A DNA stretch of 25,314 nucleotides from JAWXBM01 sp964602895 (GCA_964602895.1 CAZRTG010000031.1:1-25314); one strand, 5' to 3'. Positions 1 to 7,773 are shown, counted from the first letter of the stretch. Numbers and translations are program-made. The notes: generated by a model from the sequence alone, not told the origin.

Positions 1-27
1 AATGTGGTGCACCTGTCGGTTTCACAA

Positions 28-56
28 CTGAGAAACTGATACAGATTGAGTATACT
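28..56 (+). promoter_or_regulatory. Candidate sigma70 promoter for the ferredoxin reductase-ferredoxin operon
   Basis: A CTGAGA hexamer (4/6 to TTGACA) and TATACT (5/6 to TATAAT) are separated by 17 bp, about 90 bp before the first ATG of the operon. The first 148 bases hold no ORF I can defend. This is matched by eye only, and an upstream promoter outside the window is equally possible. Confidence 0.3.
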
Positions 57-148
57 TCATGGCTGCTTTTTTCTGCGGTATAGTTCGCAGTTCCGATCAA
101 GCTCCGAACAAATCAGAGTTTCTTTAATATTCAGGATGAAGGCACTTC

Positions 149-1363
149 ATGAACAACAGGATAGTCATACTGGGCGCAGGCCAGGCTGGAGTCCAGGTAG
201 CTATTGGGCTGCGCCAGGGCGGTTTCGATGGTGAAGTAGTCCTGGTGGGCAAAGAAACCCATGTGCCCTATCAAAGGCCGCCTTTATCCAAGCAGGTTCT
301 GAAAAAAGAATGGGCTGCAGAACGCTGCCAGTTGCGCCACCTGGAATTCTATGCAGAGCACGAGATCCAGTTGTTGCAGGGTGTAACTGCCAGTTCGCTG
401 AATGTGGAAACACAACAGGTAGCCCTCAGCGACGGCAGTAGCTGTTCCTACAGCGGCCTGGCGATATGTACCGGAGCGGTTCTGAACCGATTGCCTGTCC
501 CGGGTGCCGAGCTGGCAGGTGTTTATTATTTGCGCGATCTGGATGAAGCCCTGGAACTCAGTGCCCAGCTTCGGCAGGGTGCCCGTCTGGCGGTCATCGG
601 TGCGGGATACATCGGCATGGAAGTCGCTGCATCGGCACACAGTCTGGGTTGTGAGGTTAGCGTGATTGAAGCTCAGGACGAAATCATGAAGCGCTCTGCC
701 GTGCCCGGCGTGGCAGCCTTTCTCAGGGAGTTTCATGAGCAGAAGGGTGTTCGCATTCTGCTGGGCTCGGGTGTCAAACAGATTCTTGGCAATGGGCGAG
801 CACAAAGTGTTGAACTGGCAAATGGAGAATCCATTGCGGTTGATAGCGTGATGATAGGCGTGGGTGTGAGGCCGGATACAGCCTGGCTGGCCGACTCGGG
901 AGTTCAGATCGACCGCGGTATAAAAGTTGATGCATATTGCCGGACCAATATTGAAAACATCTATGCCGCGGGCGACGTCGCCGAACTGATGCATCCCCTG
1001 CTGGAAGGCAGGCAGGTTTTGGAGTCCGTGCAGAATGCCGTCAGCCAGGGCAAGTTGGTAGCCGCCAACCTGCTGGGTGGAAATCAGTCTTACACAGAAA
1101 CGCCCTGGTTCTGGTCGGAGCAATACGACCAACGCCTGCAAATGGCTGGCATACCGCGGTCCGGGGACACCTTGATACGCCGCGAGCACCCTGAAACCGG
1201 TGGTTTCAGCTACTTTGCCGTGCAAGGTGAAACCGTTCACGGGGTACAATCCATCAATGCCGCAAGAGACTACATGGTTGGACGGCAATTGATCGGCAAA
1301 CAAACTCCTGTCAGTCCAAAAGTACTGGCAGATCACACAAGCAATTTAAAGGATTTACTTTGA
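149..1363 (+). CDS. NAD(P)H-dependent ferredoxin reductase, FAD-containing (putidaredoxin/rubredoxin reductase type)
   Basis: This cytosolic flavoprotein is expected to pass electrons from NADH to the ferredoxin encoded next to it. The N-terminus has the FAD Rossmann motif GAGQAG (residues 9-14), followed by the YQRPPLSK segment typical of this family. A second dinucleotide fold has GAGYIG at 151-156 with Glu174 at the end of the following strand, which favours NADH over NADPH. The late FAD motif IYAAGD lies at 271-276. At 404 residues it matches CamA-type reductases. The ATG is preceded by GAAGG with a six-base gap. The stop codon overlaps the TTG start of the ferredoxin gene by four bases, so the two are translationally coupled. 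No P450 or dioxygenase is visible in the window, so the final electron acceptor is unknown. The class is secure and the physiological role is not. Confidence 0.9.
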   Translation: MNNRIVILGAGQAGVQVAIGLRQGGFDGEVVLVGKETHVPYQRPPLSKQVLKKEWAAERCQLRHLEFYAEHEIQLLQGVTASSLNVETQQVALSDGSSCSYSGLAICTGAVLNRLPVPGAELAGVYYLRDLDEALELSAQLRQGARLAVIGAGYIGMEVAASAHSLGCEVSVIEAQDEIMKRSAVPGVAAFLREFHEQKGVRILLGSGVKQILGNGRAQSVELANGESIAVDSVMIGVGVRPDTAWLADSGVQIDRGIKVDAYCRTNIENIYAAGDVAELMHPLLEGRQVLESVQNAVSQGKLVAANLLGGNQSYTETPWFWSEQYDQRLQMAGIPRSGDTLIRREHPETGGFSYFAVQGETVHGVQSINAARDYMVGRQLIGKQTPVSPKVLADHTSNLKDLL

Positions 1364-1674
1364 TAACAATAAATGTAACCGACCGGGATGGGAATCAGCA
1401 CCAGATACAGGCTCAACCCAATGATAAACTGATGGAAGTACTGCGTGAATTCGACTGGGGTGTTGCCGCCATCTGCGGTGGTATGTGCTCTTGTGCCACC
1501 TGTCATGTCTATGTTGACGAGGTATGGAATGACAAATTTCCGGTCCGTGAAATGGACGAAGAAGAGTTGTTGGAATTTCTGGATGGCTTCAAGCCGGGTT
1601 CGCGCCTGAGTTGCCAACTGGAGTTACGCGAAGAACATGACGGTCTGGTGATTGAACTCGCTCCGGACGAGTAG
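1360..1674 (+). CDS. [2Fe-2S] ferredoxin, putidaredoxin/adrenodoxin-like
   Basis: A 104-residue electron carrier. Cys39, Cys45, Cys48 and Cys85 form the C-x5-C-x2-C...C cluster pattern of vertebrate-type (adrenodoxin/putidaredoxin) ferredoxins, with CATCHVYV after the third Cys position. An additional Cys43 sits inside the cluster loop. The acidic helix after residue 60 (REMDEEELLE) resembles the partner-docking face of this family. I place the start at the TTG in the TTGA overlap with the reductase gene, because AAGGA lies about six bases upstream and the N-terminus then aligns with the family. It is the redox partner of the upstream reductase. The client enzyme could be a cytochrome P450, a hydroxylase or an iron-sulfur assembly factor. 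The low-potential P450 type is the commonest partner, but nothing here proves it. Confidence 0.9.
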   Translation: MITINVTDRDGNQHQIQAQPNDKLMEVLREFDWGVAAICGGMCSCATCHVYVDEVWNDKFPVREMDEEELLEFLDGFKPGSRLSCQLELREEHDGLVIELAPDE

Positions 1675-1698
1675 TTGTTAACCAGCGAACTCAGCTGG

Positions 1699-2178
1699 CT
1701 ACTCGATCAGGAAGCGCTCACCCAACAAGCTGTTTCTTTCTGAAATCAATTCGACCTGGGCTGTCCACTCCACTTCGCCAGTCGGATCAAAACGCAGGCT
1801 GTCTTGGGGACTGTGCATGCGGATGTTTTCAGGGAGCACATACTCCTTGAGCACGGGTTCGAGATTGGGTTCACCAGGCAGCATAAAACTGATGGAGTGG
1901 TTTTTAGCCCGCAGTTCCTGATTGAAATCCACCTTGATTTCGGTGTTCAACCTGCGCGCCGCAAAACGTGCCATATCCAGTTGCCGGTGAAAATCGGCTA
2001 CGGCCTGTTTCATTTCACCTCTGCCAAAATCCTGCTGCAGGTTAGGGGCAACAAAAGCCACCAATATCAGCAGAAAAGCCAACCCGATGAGCAATTCCAT
2101 TACGGTTATGCCGTGGTATCGACCCGGGAAATTTCCCCGAAAATTGACAGGGTTCAAACGTTTTTTGATTGTGTTCAT
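1699..2178 (-). CDS. Isolated type IV pilin-like minor pseudopilin (GspH/FimT-like)
   Basis: A 159-residue protein with a class III (prepilin) signal. A basic leader ends at Gly23, then ITVMELL starts a hydrophobic helix to about residue 45, with Glu28 at the +5 position expected for pilin assembly and N-methylation. The leader is long (23 residues). Only the N-terminal helix is diagnostic. The C-terminal globular part, with DPTGEVEWTAQVEL near residues 131-144, has the general look of GspH/FimT domains. Product: an inner-membrane minor pilin or pseudopilin, processed by a PilD-type peptidase encoded elsewhere. No other pilin, fimV or gsp gene lies beside it, which is unusual because such genes normally cluster (fimT-pilV-pilW or gspG-K). 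AAGGGG precedes the ATG. The function within pili, secretion or competence cannot be decided. Confidence 0.7.
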   Translation of the reverse strand: MNTIKKRLNPVNFRGNFPGRYHGITVMELLIGLAFLLILVAFVAPNLQQDFGRGEMKQAVADFHRQLDMARFAARRLNTEIKVDFNQELRAKNHSISFMLPGEPNLEPVLKEYVLPENIRMHSPQDSLRFDPTGEVEWTAQVELISERNSLLGERFLIE

Positions 2179-2571
2179 TACCGGCCCCTTAATCCAAGTT
2201 TAGCGCTTGGGCTTTCAGTGCCCAAAACGCTGACCATCCTCTCTGGTTACCTGGCTGGCCAACAATGGATCGAGGGCCAGCCCATAAAAGCTCGCCTGTC
2301 CGTGGCTTGAAGAATTACAGCCGAATCGTAAACGATCGACTGTTTTGAAATATCGCTGGTCCCTTGATATTCCCGCTGGTCAACAACAATAAATGTGCTG
2401 GCTGTTGACCTGGAGCAGAATTATATACAAATACACTGCCCCACTGCCAGTAGCCTACCCCATTGCTTGATCAGCGCCAACCTTTTGGCAAAAATCCAGT
2501 AAACTGTACTTTGCTGAAAGGTCGATGGTTGTCACTCTTTGTCCTTTGGATCACAAAAATTGGAGAGCCTT
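2179..2571. other. 393-bp intergenic region between divergent pseudopilin and phosphatase genes
   Basis: I see no credible gene on either strand; the short ORFs here lack ribosome binding sites and family character. It holds a bulged stem-loop at 2202-2231 and a second perfect 8-bp inverted repeat (GGCTGGCC at 2253-2260, GGCCAGCC at 2275-2282). An AT-rich segment with TATATACA lies around 2422-2429. TTGGCA at 2485-2490 is a possible -35 for the phosphatase gene, but I find no good -10 at the right distance. Confidence 0.5.
2202..2231 (-). promoter_or_regulatory. Stem-loop in the leader of the pseudopilin gene
   Basis: Left arm AGCGCTTGGGC (2202-2212) and right arm GCCCAAAACGCT (2220-2231) pair as 6 bp plus 4 bp around a small bulge, closing a 7-base loop. 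It lies 24-53 bases before the pseudopilin ATG and its AAGGGG ribosome site. No T-run follows on either strand, so it is not a classic terminator. It could be an mRNA leader structure or an operator. Function is not known. Confidence 0.3.
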
Positions 2572-3795
2572 GTGAAAAAGATTCTGCTGCTTCTGCTATT
2601 GATCCCGGTTGTTGCCTGCGCTGCTGCAACAGAAATCGATCCTTATCATTGGACCGGTGTTGAACGTGTCGTGGCCATAGGGGACATACACGGTGATTAC
2701 GAGAATTATTTGATTGCCTTGCAAGCGGCCGGCCTGCTGGACAAGAAAGGCAAATGGGCGGGTGGTGAAACCCATCTGGTGCAAACAGGCGATATTCCGG
2801 ATCGCGGAGCCGATACCCGCAAAATCATCGAACACCTGGACAAGCTTGCGAAGCAGGCTCACAAAAAAGGCGGTCAGGTGCACAGCCTGATTGGCAATCA
2901 CGAAGCCATGAATGTTACCGGCGACCTGCGCTATGTCAGCGATGGAGAGTTTGCTGCTTTTGCCGGCAGGAATTCGGCAACTTTGCGGAACCGCTACTTC
3001 GACCTGGTCATGCAGAACATGCGAGAAAACAATCCGGAAAGCTTTTTGGCCTTACCGGAAGATTATCGTGAGGAATGGGACAAAACCCATCCACTGGGTT
3101 GGGTGGAACACCGCATGGCCTGGGATCCGAGGTGGGATCCTGAAGGTGATATGTTCAAGCGTACTTTGCGTTCAAAAGTTGCCATTCAGATCAATGATAT
3201 GGTTTTCCTGCACGCTGGCTTGAGCGGTCGTTATTGCCGGAACAGTCTGGAATCCCTGACCGGAATGGCATTGGCCAGGCTGGAACATTACGATCCAGCC
3301 AACCCGGGCATACTTGAGGACCCCTATGGTCCTTTGTGGTACCGAGGGCTTGCTGGCAGAGCTCCCGAGGCAACGCCCGAAACCGTGGCCGCCTTGCTGG
3401 AGCAGCATCACGCAAAACATATAGTTGTCGGACACACACCTACCGGGGGAGCCATTTTTACCCGCTATGACGGCGCAGTGATCCAGATTGATACCGGACT
3501 GTCCAGAGCTTATGGTGGCCATCCTGCCTATCTGGAAGTAACTTCTGAGGGCTTATTTGCCGGTTATCCCGAGGGTAAAATCGCACTGCCAGGCAACGAT
3601 TCGGAGCGTGCTGGCTACCTGCAGCAAGTGATTGCTCTTTATCCAGCCAACGGTGATTTAAAGATTCTTCTGGCAAACGTTTCTGCCGAATCCGCAACAG
3701 CAAGTGCGGAAACTGACACAGATTCAGAACAGGCCGGGGAAACCAAACCGGCCATGCCGGTAGCTCAAATGCCTACTTGCGGCATTTCCCAATGA
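2572..3795 (+). CDS. Exported Shewanella-like protein phosphatase (calcineurin-like metallophosphoesterase)
   Basis: A secreted phosphatase of the PPP/Shelph type. The metal-binding signature is complete: GDIHGD with Asp38 and His40, TGDIPDRG with Asp74, Asp77 and Arg78, GNHEAMN at 108-114, then VVGHTPT and DTGLSRAYGG further on. I choose the GTG at 2572 because GGAG lies six bases upstream and translation then begins MKKILLLLL, a clean signal peptide; a TTG 33 bases upstream would bury it. VVAC at residues 13-16 is a plausible but imperfect lipobox, so the mature protein may be lipid-anchored rather than free in the periplasm. The C-terminal 40 residues are a low-complexity Ala/Ser/Thr/Glu tail. 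The 3' end overlaps the convergent gene by 23 bp. The substrate (phosphoprotein or small phosphoester) is unknown. Confidence 0.85.
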   Translation: MKKILLLLLLIPVVACAAATEIDPYHWTGVERVVAIGDIHGDYENYLIALQAAGLLDKKGKWAGGETHLVQTGDIPDRGADTRKIIEHLDKLAKQAHKKGGQVHSLIGNHEAMNVTGDLRYVSDGEFAAFAGRNSATLRNRYFDLVMQNMRENNPESFLALPEDYREEWDKTHPLGWVEHRMAWDPRWDPEGDMFKRTLRSKVAIQINDMVFLHAGLSGRYCRNSLESLTGMALARLEHYDPANPGILEDPYGPLWYRGLAGRAPEATPETVAALLEQHHAKHIVVGHTPTGGAIFTRYDGAVIQIDTGLSRAYGGHPAYLEVTSEGLFAGYPEGKIALPGNDSERAGYLQQVIALYPANGDLKILLANVSAESATASAETDTDSEQAGETKPAMPVAQMPTCGISQ

Positions 3796-4870
3796 TTTCT
3801 TCCTGAAAATCCTTATCGCTCCTGATGGTTTCAAAAAATTTGCCAATGAATTTATTGGCGTTTTTGGTCGAGCGGGAACTGAGCCGGGTTTCTGCATTGA
3901 TCAGGCCCATGATGTCCGCTTCTTTGGCGATATATTCCTGCCGGATCGCTTCCATTTGTGAATTGTGGGTACAGTAGCCACGGTACAGTCTTTGTGTAAC
4001 CGACCTGATTCCCAGAAATTCATTGGGCGCAGCATAGTGGGCATCGACGAAGCCTGAAGAATCAAAATCGTAAGGCACTGCCACGATATTTGTGCCGCTG
4101 TCATCACCAATCAGACGCGCATTGTGGCAGCATGTGTCGCCTTTGGGGCCACTGAGAAGTTCAAAATCAACATTGGATATCAGGTATTCAAATAAGGCCA
4201 CCCGTCCAGCCTGCACCGGATCCAGTTGCTTGCGTTGGGCTTTGACAATATCCAGTTTTTTCAGGTCATTGCGTTTGGCCAAATCAGCCGTATCTTCTAT
4301 CAAAAAGCCAAAACGCGGACCATCAGTTGAATCGCTTTCACTCTCGATATAGGTAATCGACAAGGGGCGCGCACGATAGCTCTTTTCAGTAATCTGGTTG
4401 AAAAAACGGTAAGCCAGATATTCTTTTATGTAGTACTGTTCCCATTTGGAACCCTTGTCGCAATGCGTGACCAGCTTCAATTCGTCAGTACCACGAAAAG
4501 TCGTTCCTTTTACGTCTTCTTTGTTATAGCGCAGCTTGATCGGTGGGTATCTGCAAACTACCTGGCGGGTGATGCCACGCCGTTCAACGGTGATCGGAAT
4601 GTCGTGCATCTGACCCAGGCTGTCAGTGAATTGCATGCTGGCCGGGTAGGGGTCTTGCACCTTGGATTTGCGAACGATGTCGCGCCAGGGCGCCTTGATC
4701 GAAATAACGAATGTCTCATTGCTGGCAAACAGCTTTTCGGGCTTGGGACTGGAGTCCTCAGTTTTAGCCTGAGCATAAACGGGGCTGACCCAAATACATG
4801 CCAGTGCCAGATACAGGCTGAAGCGGATGTGACATAAATTCCAGAGTAGAGCAGACTTTTGGGATTGCAT
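3773..4870 (-). CDS. Exported hypothetical protein, distantly CotH-kinase-like
   Basis: A 365-residue protein with a Sec signal peptide (hydrophobic residues 16-30, probable cleavage after VYAQA near 35). I recognise no named family with certainty. The middle and C-terminal parts recall CotH-type atypical protein kinases: RRGITRQ and PIKLRYNK near 98-116, LKLVTHCDKGSKWEQYYIKEYLAYR around 131-155, LISNVDFELLSG (230-241), CCHNARLI, then a VPYDFDSSGF segment with Asp268 and Asp270. In CotH proteins comparable Asn/Asp positions bind ATP and metal. Paired cysteines (Cys247, Cys248 and others) fit an exported, oxidised protein. It lies next to an exported protein phosphatase, convergent and overlapping by 23 bp, so a periplasmic kinase-phosphatase pair is possible but is inference. 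GAGAGAG lies about eight bases before the ATG. Confidence 0.6.
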   Translation of the reverse strand: MQSQKSALLWNLCHIRFSLYLALACIWVSPVYAQAKTEDSSPKPEKLFASNETFVISIKAPWRDIVRKSKVQDPYPASMQFTDSLGQMHDIPITVERRGITRQVVCRYPPIKLRYNKEDVKGTTFRGTDELKLVTHCDKGSKWEQYYIKEYLAYRFFNQITEKSYRARPLSITYIESESDSTDGPRFGFLIEDTADLAKRNDLKKLDIVKAQRKQLDPVQAGRVALFEYLISNVDFELLSGPKGDTCCHNARLIGDDSGTNIVAVPYDFDSSGFVDAHYAAPNEFLGIRSVTQRLYRGYCTHNSQMEAIRQEYIAKEADIMGLINAETRLSSRSTKNANKFIGKFFETIRSDKDFQEEIIGKCRK

Positions 4871-4892
4871 GGTTGTTCTCTCTCTATATCAG

Positions 4893-4924
4893 GTCACTGG
4901 TGACTGTTACAGGCCACTAGTATA
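4893..4924 (-). promoter_or_regulatory. Candidate -10 box and operator-like dyad before the CotH-like gene
   Basis: Reading the minus strand, TATACT (4924-4919, 5/6 to consensus) is followed about 15 bases later by the dyad GTCAC-CA-GTGAC (4904-4893). That is close to where transcription would begin, 23 bases ahead of the ATG. No good -35 lies 16-18 bases upstream of the TATACT, so the promoter would need an activator or be weak. Confidence 0.25.
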
Positions 4925-4964
4925 GGACAGCCTTTTATTGTCTGCTCCATTCAACTTCGCATCA

Positions 4965-6206
4965 TCAATACAGGATTCTGGCGCGGATGGTGCCGGGTAC
5001 TTTGCGTAAATGCCGCAATAAATCGGTTGGGTCAGGGGTTTCCAGGTCCATGACCACGTAACCCACTTGCCCGCTGGTATTGAGGTACTGCGACGCAATA
5101 TTGACGTTTCTGTCAGCAAAAACCTGGTTGATGAGTTGCAATACACCGGGTTCATTACGGTGAATGTGCAGAATACGGCTGGCATTTTCGTGGTCAGGCA
5201 GGCTGACCTGTGGAAAATTTACCGCAGAAAGGGTCGAGCCATTGTCGCTATAGCGCAATAATTTACCAGCCACCTCAATCGCAATGTTTTCCTGTGCTTC
5301 CATGGTGCTGCCACCGATGTGTGGCGTAAGAATGACCTGATCCATCCCGCGCAGAGGGGATTCAAACGTGTCTTTGGTTGACCCGGGCTCGGTGGGGAAA
5401 ACATCTATTGCAGCCCCTGCCAGCTTGCCGGATTGCAGTGCAGCCGCCAGCGCATCGATATCAACCACCGTGCCACGACTGGCGTTGATCAGGTAAGCGC
5501 CATCGCGCATGCTACGTATGAATTTCTTATCGACCATACCCCGTGTTTGTTCTGTTTCGGGTACATGCAGACTGACCACATGTGATTGTTTCAGCAGGTC
5601 ATTCAGGCGCGGACAGTTAATGGCATTGCCCAATGGCAGCTTGTGTTCGATATCGTAATAAAGCACACGCATACCCAGCCCCTCTGCCAGAATGCCCAAC
5701 TGAGTGCCGATATGGCCATAGCCGATGATGCCCAGCGTTTTGCCCCGAATTTCATGTGAATGGGTGGCTGATTTAAGCCATTCGCCGCGGTGGGCTGCCG
5801 CGCTGCGGCGTGGAATTCCGCGCATCAGCATGATGACTTCAGCCAGCGCCAGTTCGGCCACACTGCGGGTGTTGGAAAAGGGTGCGTTGAATACCGGCAC
5901 GCCACGCATTTGGGCAGCCTGGAGGTCGACCTGGTTGGTGCCAATACAAAAACAACCTACGGCGGTGAGCCGGTCAACCGATTCCAGCACCTTTGCATCC
6001 AGTTGGCTGCGCGAACGGATGCCGAGAAAATGTACACCTTTTAAAGCTTTTTTCAGTTCGGTACCGGACAATGCATGCGGTAGCAGTTCTACCTGGCTAT
6101 AACCACGGTCATGAATCATTTCCTTGGCAGAAGGATGGATCCCTTCCAACAACAGGAACCTGATTTTTTCCCTGTCCAGGGAGTAGTTTCTCGCTTTTTT
6201 TGGCAT
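4965..6206 (-). CDS. serA: D-3-phosphoglycerate dehydrogenase
   Basis: First enzyme of L-serine synthesis, oxidising 3-phosphoglycerate with NAD. The E. coli and Pseudomonas enzymes also reduce 2-oxoglutarate to D-2-hydroxyglutarate. At 413 residues it is the short (E. coli-type) form. The NAD motif GYGHIG is at 162-167. The catalytic set is Arg244 (NASRGTVVD), Glu273 and His296 (TPHIGGST). A C-terminal ACT domain from about 340 contains HRNEPGVL (349-356) and NVNIASQYL, corresponding to the allosteric serine-binding positions, so feedback inhibition by serine is likely retained. The start MPKKARNY aligns with the family; AAAGG sits close to the ATG. It is divergent from a D-2-hydroxyglutarate dehydrogenase gene across 141 bp, the same pairing known from Pseudomonas. 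Confidence 0.95.
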   Translation of the reverse strand: MPKKARNYSLDREKIRFLLLEGIHPSAKEMIHDRGYSQVELLPHALSGTELKKALKGVHFLGIRSRSQLDAKVLESVDRLTAVGCFCIGTNQVDLQAAQMRGVPVFNAPFSNTRSVAELALAEVIMLMRGIPRRSAAAHRGEWLKSATHSHEIRGKTLGIIGYGHIGTQLGILAEGLGMRVLYYDIEHKLPLGNAINCPRLNDLLKQSHVVSLHVPETEQTRGMVDKKFIRSMRDGAYLINASRGTVVDIDALAAALQSGKLAGAAIDVFPTEPGSTKDTFESPLRGMDQVILTPHIGGSTMEAQENIAIEVAGKLLRYSDNGSTLSAVNFPQVSLPDHENASRILHIHRNEPGVLQLINQVFADRNVNIASQYLNTSGQVGYVVMDLETPDPTDLLRHLRKVPGTIRARILY

Positions 6207-6347
6207 AGCCTTTTACTCTTCGCTTTTGATCGATTGCCAACACAAGGGCGGAATTGTGCGGACTTGGCCTGCGCAAATCAACCAGCCACCAGCAATCAGC
6301 CCGAAACAATCAGGCCCCAACGCATACGGTAAAAATCAGGATTCAGC
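6207..6347. promoter_or_regulatory. Shared divergent promoter region of serA and the D-2-hydroxyglutarate dehydrogenase gene
   Basis: These 141 bp must carry both 5' ends. AGGA lies seven bases before the + strand ATG. I cannot assign convincing -35/-10 pairs or an operator by eye. The region is defined by gene orientation rather than by a recognised motif. Confidence 0.4.
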
Positions 6348-7757
6348 ATGTTGAATGACAACGCCACAGCCGCTACCAGGCTGCAACAGGCCTTTCCGGA
6401 GATGGAGATTTCCACCGACCCGGTCGTATTGCAGTCGCATGGCCAGGATTGGACACGATTTTTTCAGCCCTCCCCCATGGCCGTGGCTTTTCCTCACTCG
6501 GCTGCTGAAGCCCAGTCACTGGTACGCTACGCCAATACTGCGAATATCGCCATTGTTCCGTCCGGTGGTCGCACCGGCCTGAGTGCCGGCGCGGTGGCAA
6601 GGAATGGTGAGTTGGTTATCTCCATGGACCGGCTGCGGCGCATCGGGGATTTTAGTGCTGTAGATCGTTCTGTCACGATGGAAGCCGGAGTAGTGACTGC
6701 AACATTACAGGATTTTGCCCGAGAACAGGGACTGTTTTACCCGGTTTCATTTGCTTCGGAAGGCTCCAGTCAGATTGGCGGCAACGTGGCCACCAATGCG
6801 GGCGGTATCCGCGTATTGCGCTATGGATTAACACGCGACTGGGTTTCCGGGCTGAAGGTGGTAACCGGCACCGGCGACATTCTCGAACTGAATCGTGGCC
6901 TGGTAAAAAATGCCAGTGGTTACGATTTGCGTCATTTGTTTATCGGCAGCGAAGGCACGCTGGGCCTGATTGTTGAAGTAACAATTCAGCTGGCTGATCC
7001 GCCACCACCCGGTAAAGTGCTGTTGTTGGGTTTGAGCGACAGGGACGCATTGATGAAAGTTTTTGCGCTGTTGAATTTGCGCTTGCGCCTGTCTGCCTTC
7101 GAGTTTCTGACCGATAAAGCCATGCGGCATGTACGCAAGGGTCACGACTTGCCCGCTGCCATGGATGCTGACTCACCGCTGTATGTGCTCTGTGAGTTCG
7201 ACTGCCCCTCTGAAGTCGAAGAAAACGTCGCTCTGGAGTGTTTTGAGCACGGCCTGGAGCAGGGTTGGTTGGTGGATGGGGTGATCAGCCAGAGCGAAAA
7301 GCAGAATGCCGATCTATGGCGATATCGTGAGGGTATTTCGGAAGCCATTACCCGTTATCGGCCCTATAAAAATGACTTGTCGGTACGGGTGTCGCGCGTG
7401 CCCGAATTCCTCAGCCGTATGGATGAATTGATGGCCGGTCTGTGCCCGGAGTTTGAAGTGGTTTGGTATGGTCACATCGGCGATGGCAACCTGCATATGA
7501 ATCTGATTGGCCCGATTGATATGGCAGCAGCTGAATTTGAACAGCGTTGTCATGAGATCAGCGAGCAGACTTATGCTTTAACCGAGGCCATGGGCGGCAG
7601 CATATCGGCAGAACATGGACTGGGCTTGCTCAAACAGCCGTGGTTACACCGGGTTCGTTCAACAGAGGAAATAACATTGATGAAGGGATTGAAAAAGGTA
7701 TTTGACCCGAATGGCATCATGAATCCGGGCAAATTGTTGCCTTCAGTGAAACTCTGA
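6348..7757 (+). CDS. FAD-linked D-2-hydroxyglutarate dehydrogenase
   Basis: Oxidises D-2-hydroxyglutarate to 2-oxoglutarate, passing electrons to the respiratory chain, in Pseudomonas via electron-transfer flavoprotein. The 469-residue protein has an N-terminal FAD_binding_4 (PCMH) fold with PSGGRTGLSAGAV and the FAD-phosphate segment QIGGNVATNAGGIRVLRYG, and a C-terminal FAD-oxidase domain with HIGDGNLHMN, SAEHGLGLLK and the terminal DPNGIMNPGKLLP. This layout is shared with D-lactate and glycolate (GlcD) dehydrogenases. The divergent position next to serA is what favours D-2-hydroxyglutarate as substrate, since SerA makes that compound as a by-product that drives serine synthesis. The ATG has AGGA at good spacing. 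The family is certain and substrate assignment is likely but rests on context. Confidence 0.85.
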   Translation: MLNDNATAATRLQQAFPEMEISTDPVVLQSHGQDWTRFFQPSPMAVAFPHSAAEAQSLVRYANTANIAIVPSGGRTGLSAGAVARNGELVISMDRLRRIGDFSAVDRSVTMEAGVVTATLQDFAREQGLFYPVSFASEGSSQIGGNVATNAGGIRVLRYGLTRDWVSGLKVVTGTGDILELNRGLVKNASGYDLRHLFIGSEGTLGLIVEVTIQLADPPPPGKVLLLGLSDRDALMKVFALLNLRLRLSAFEFLTDKAMRHVRKGHDLPAAMDADSPLYVLCEFDCPSEVEENVALECFEHGLEQGWLVDGVISQSEKQNADLWRYREGISEAITRYRPYKNDLSVRVSRVPEFLSRMDELMAGLCPEFEVVWYGHIGDGNLHMNLIGPIDMAAAEFEQRCHEISEQTYALTEAMGGSISAEHGLGLLKQPWLHRVRSTEEITLMKGLKKVFDPNGIMNPGKLLPSVKL

Positions 7758-7768
7758 TTTATTCAGAG
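7752..7768. terminator. Small hairpin between convergent genes
   Basis: CTCTGA (7752-7757, including the dehydrogenase stop codon) and TCAGAG (7763-7768) form a perfect 6-bp stem with a 5-base loop, in the 16-bp gap between convergent genes. There is no clear T-run, so it is a weak bidirectional terminator candidate. Confidence 0.3.
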
Positions 7769-7773
7769 CTTAC

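Noticed and set aside
1..148. Possible end of an upstream gene at the left edge
   Set aside because: Two of the + frames stop by base 39 and the third stops by about base 81. The fragments are too short to identify, so no partial gene is called.
284..1336. A 350-codon antisense frame in the ferredoxin reductase gene
   Set aside because: The sense strand encodes a complete reductase with cofactor motifs, and the antisense product has no family features.
1804..2310. A 168-codon + strand frame across the pseudopilin gene and its leader
   Set aside because: It is antisense to a clear prepilin, with no ribosome site and no recognisable domain.
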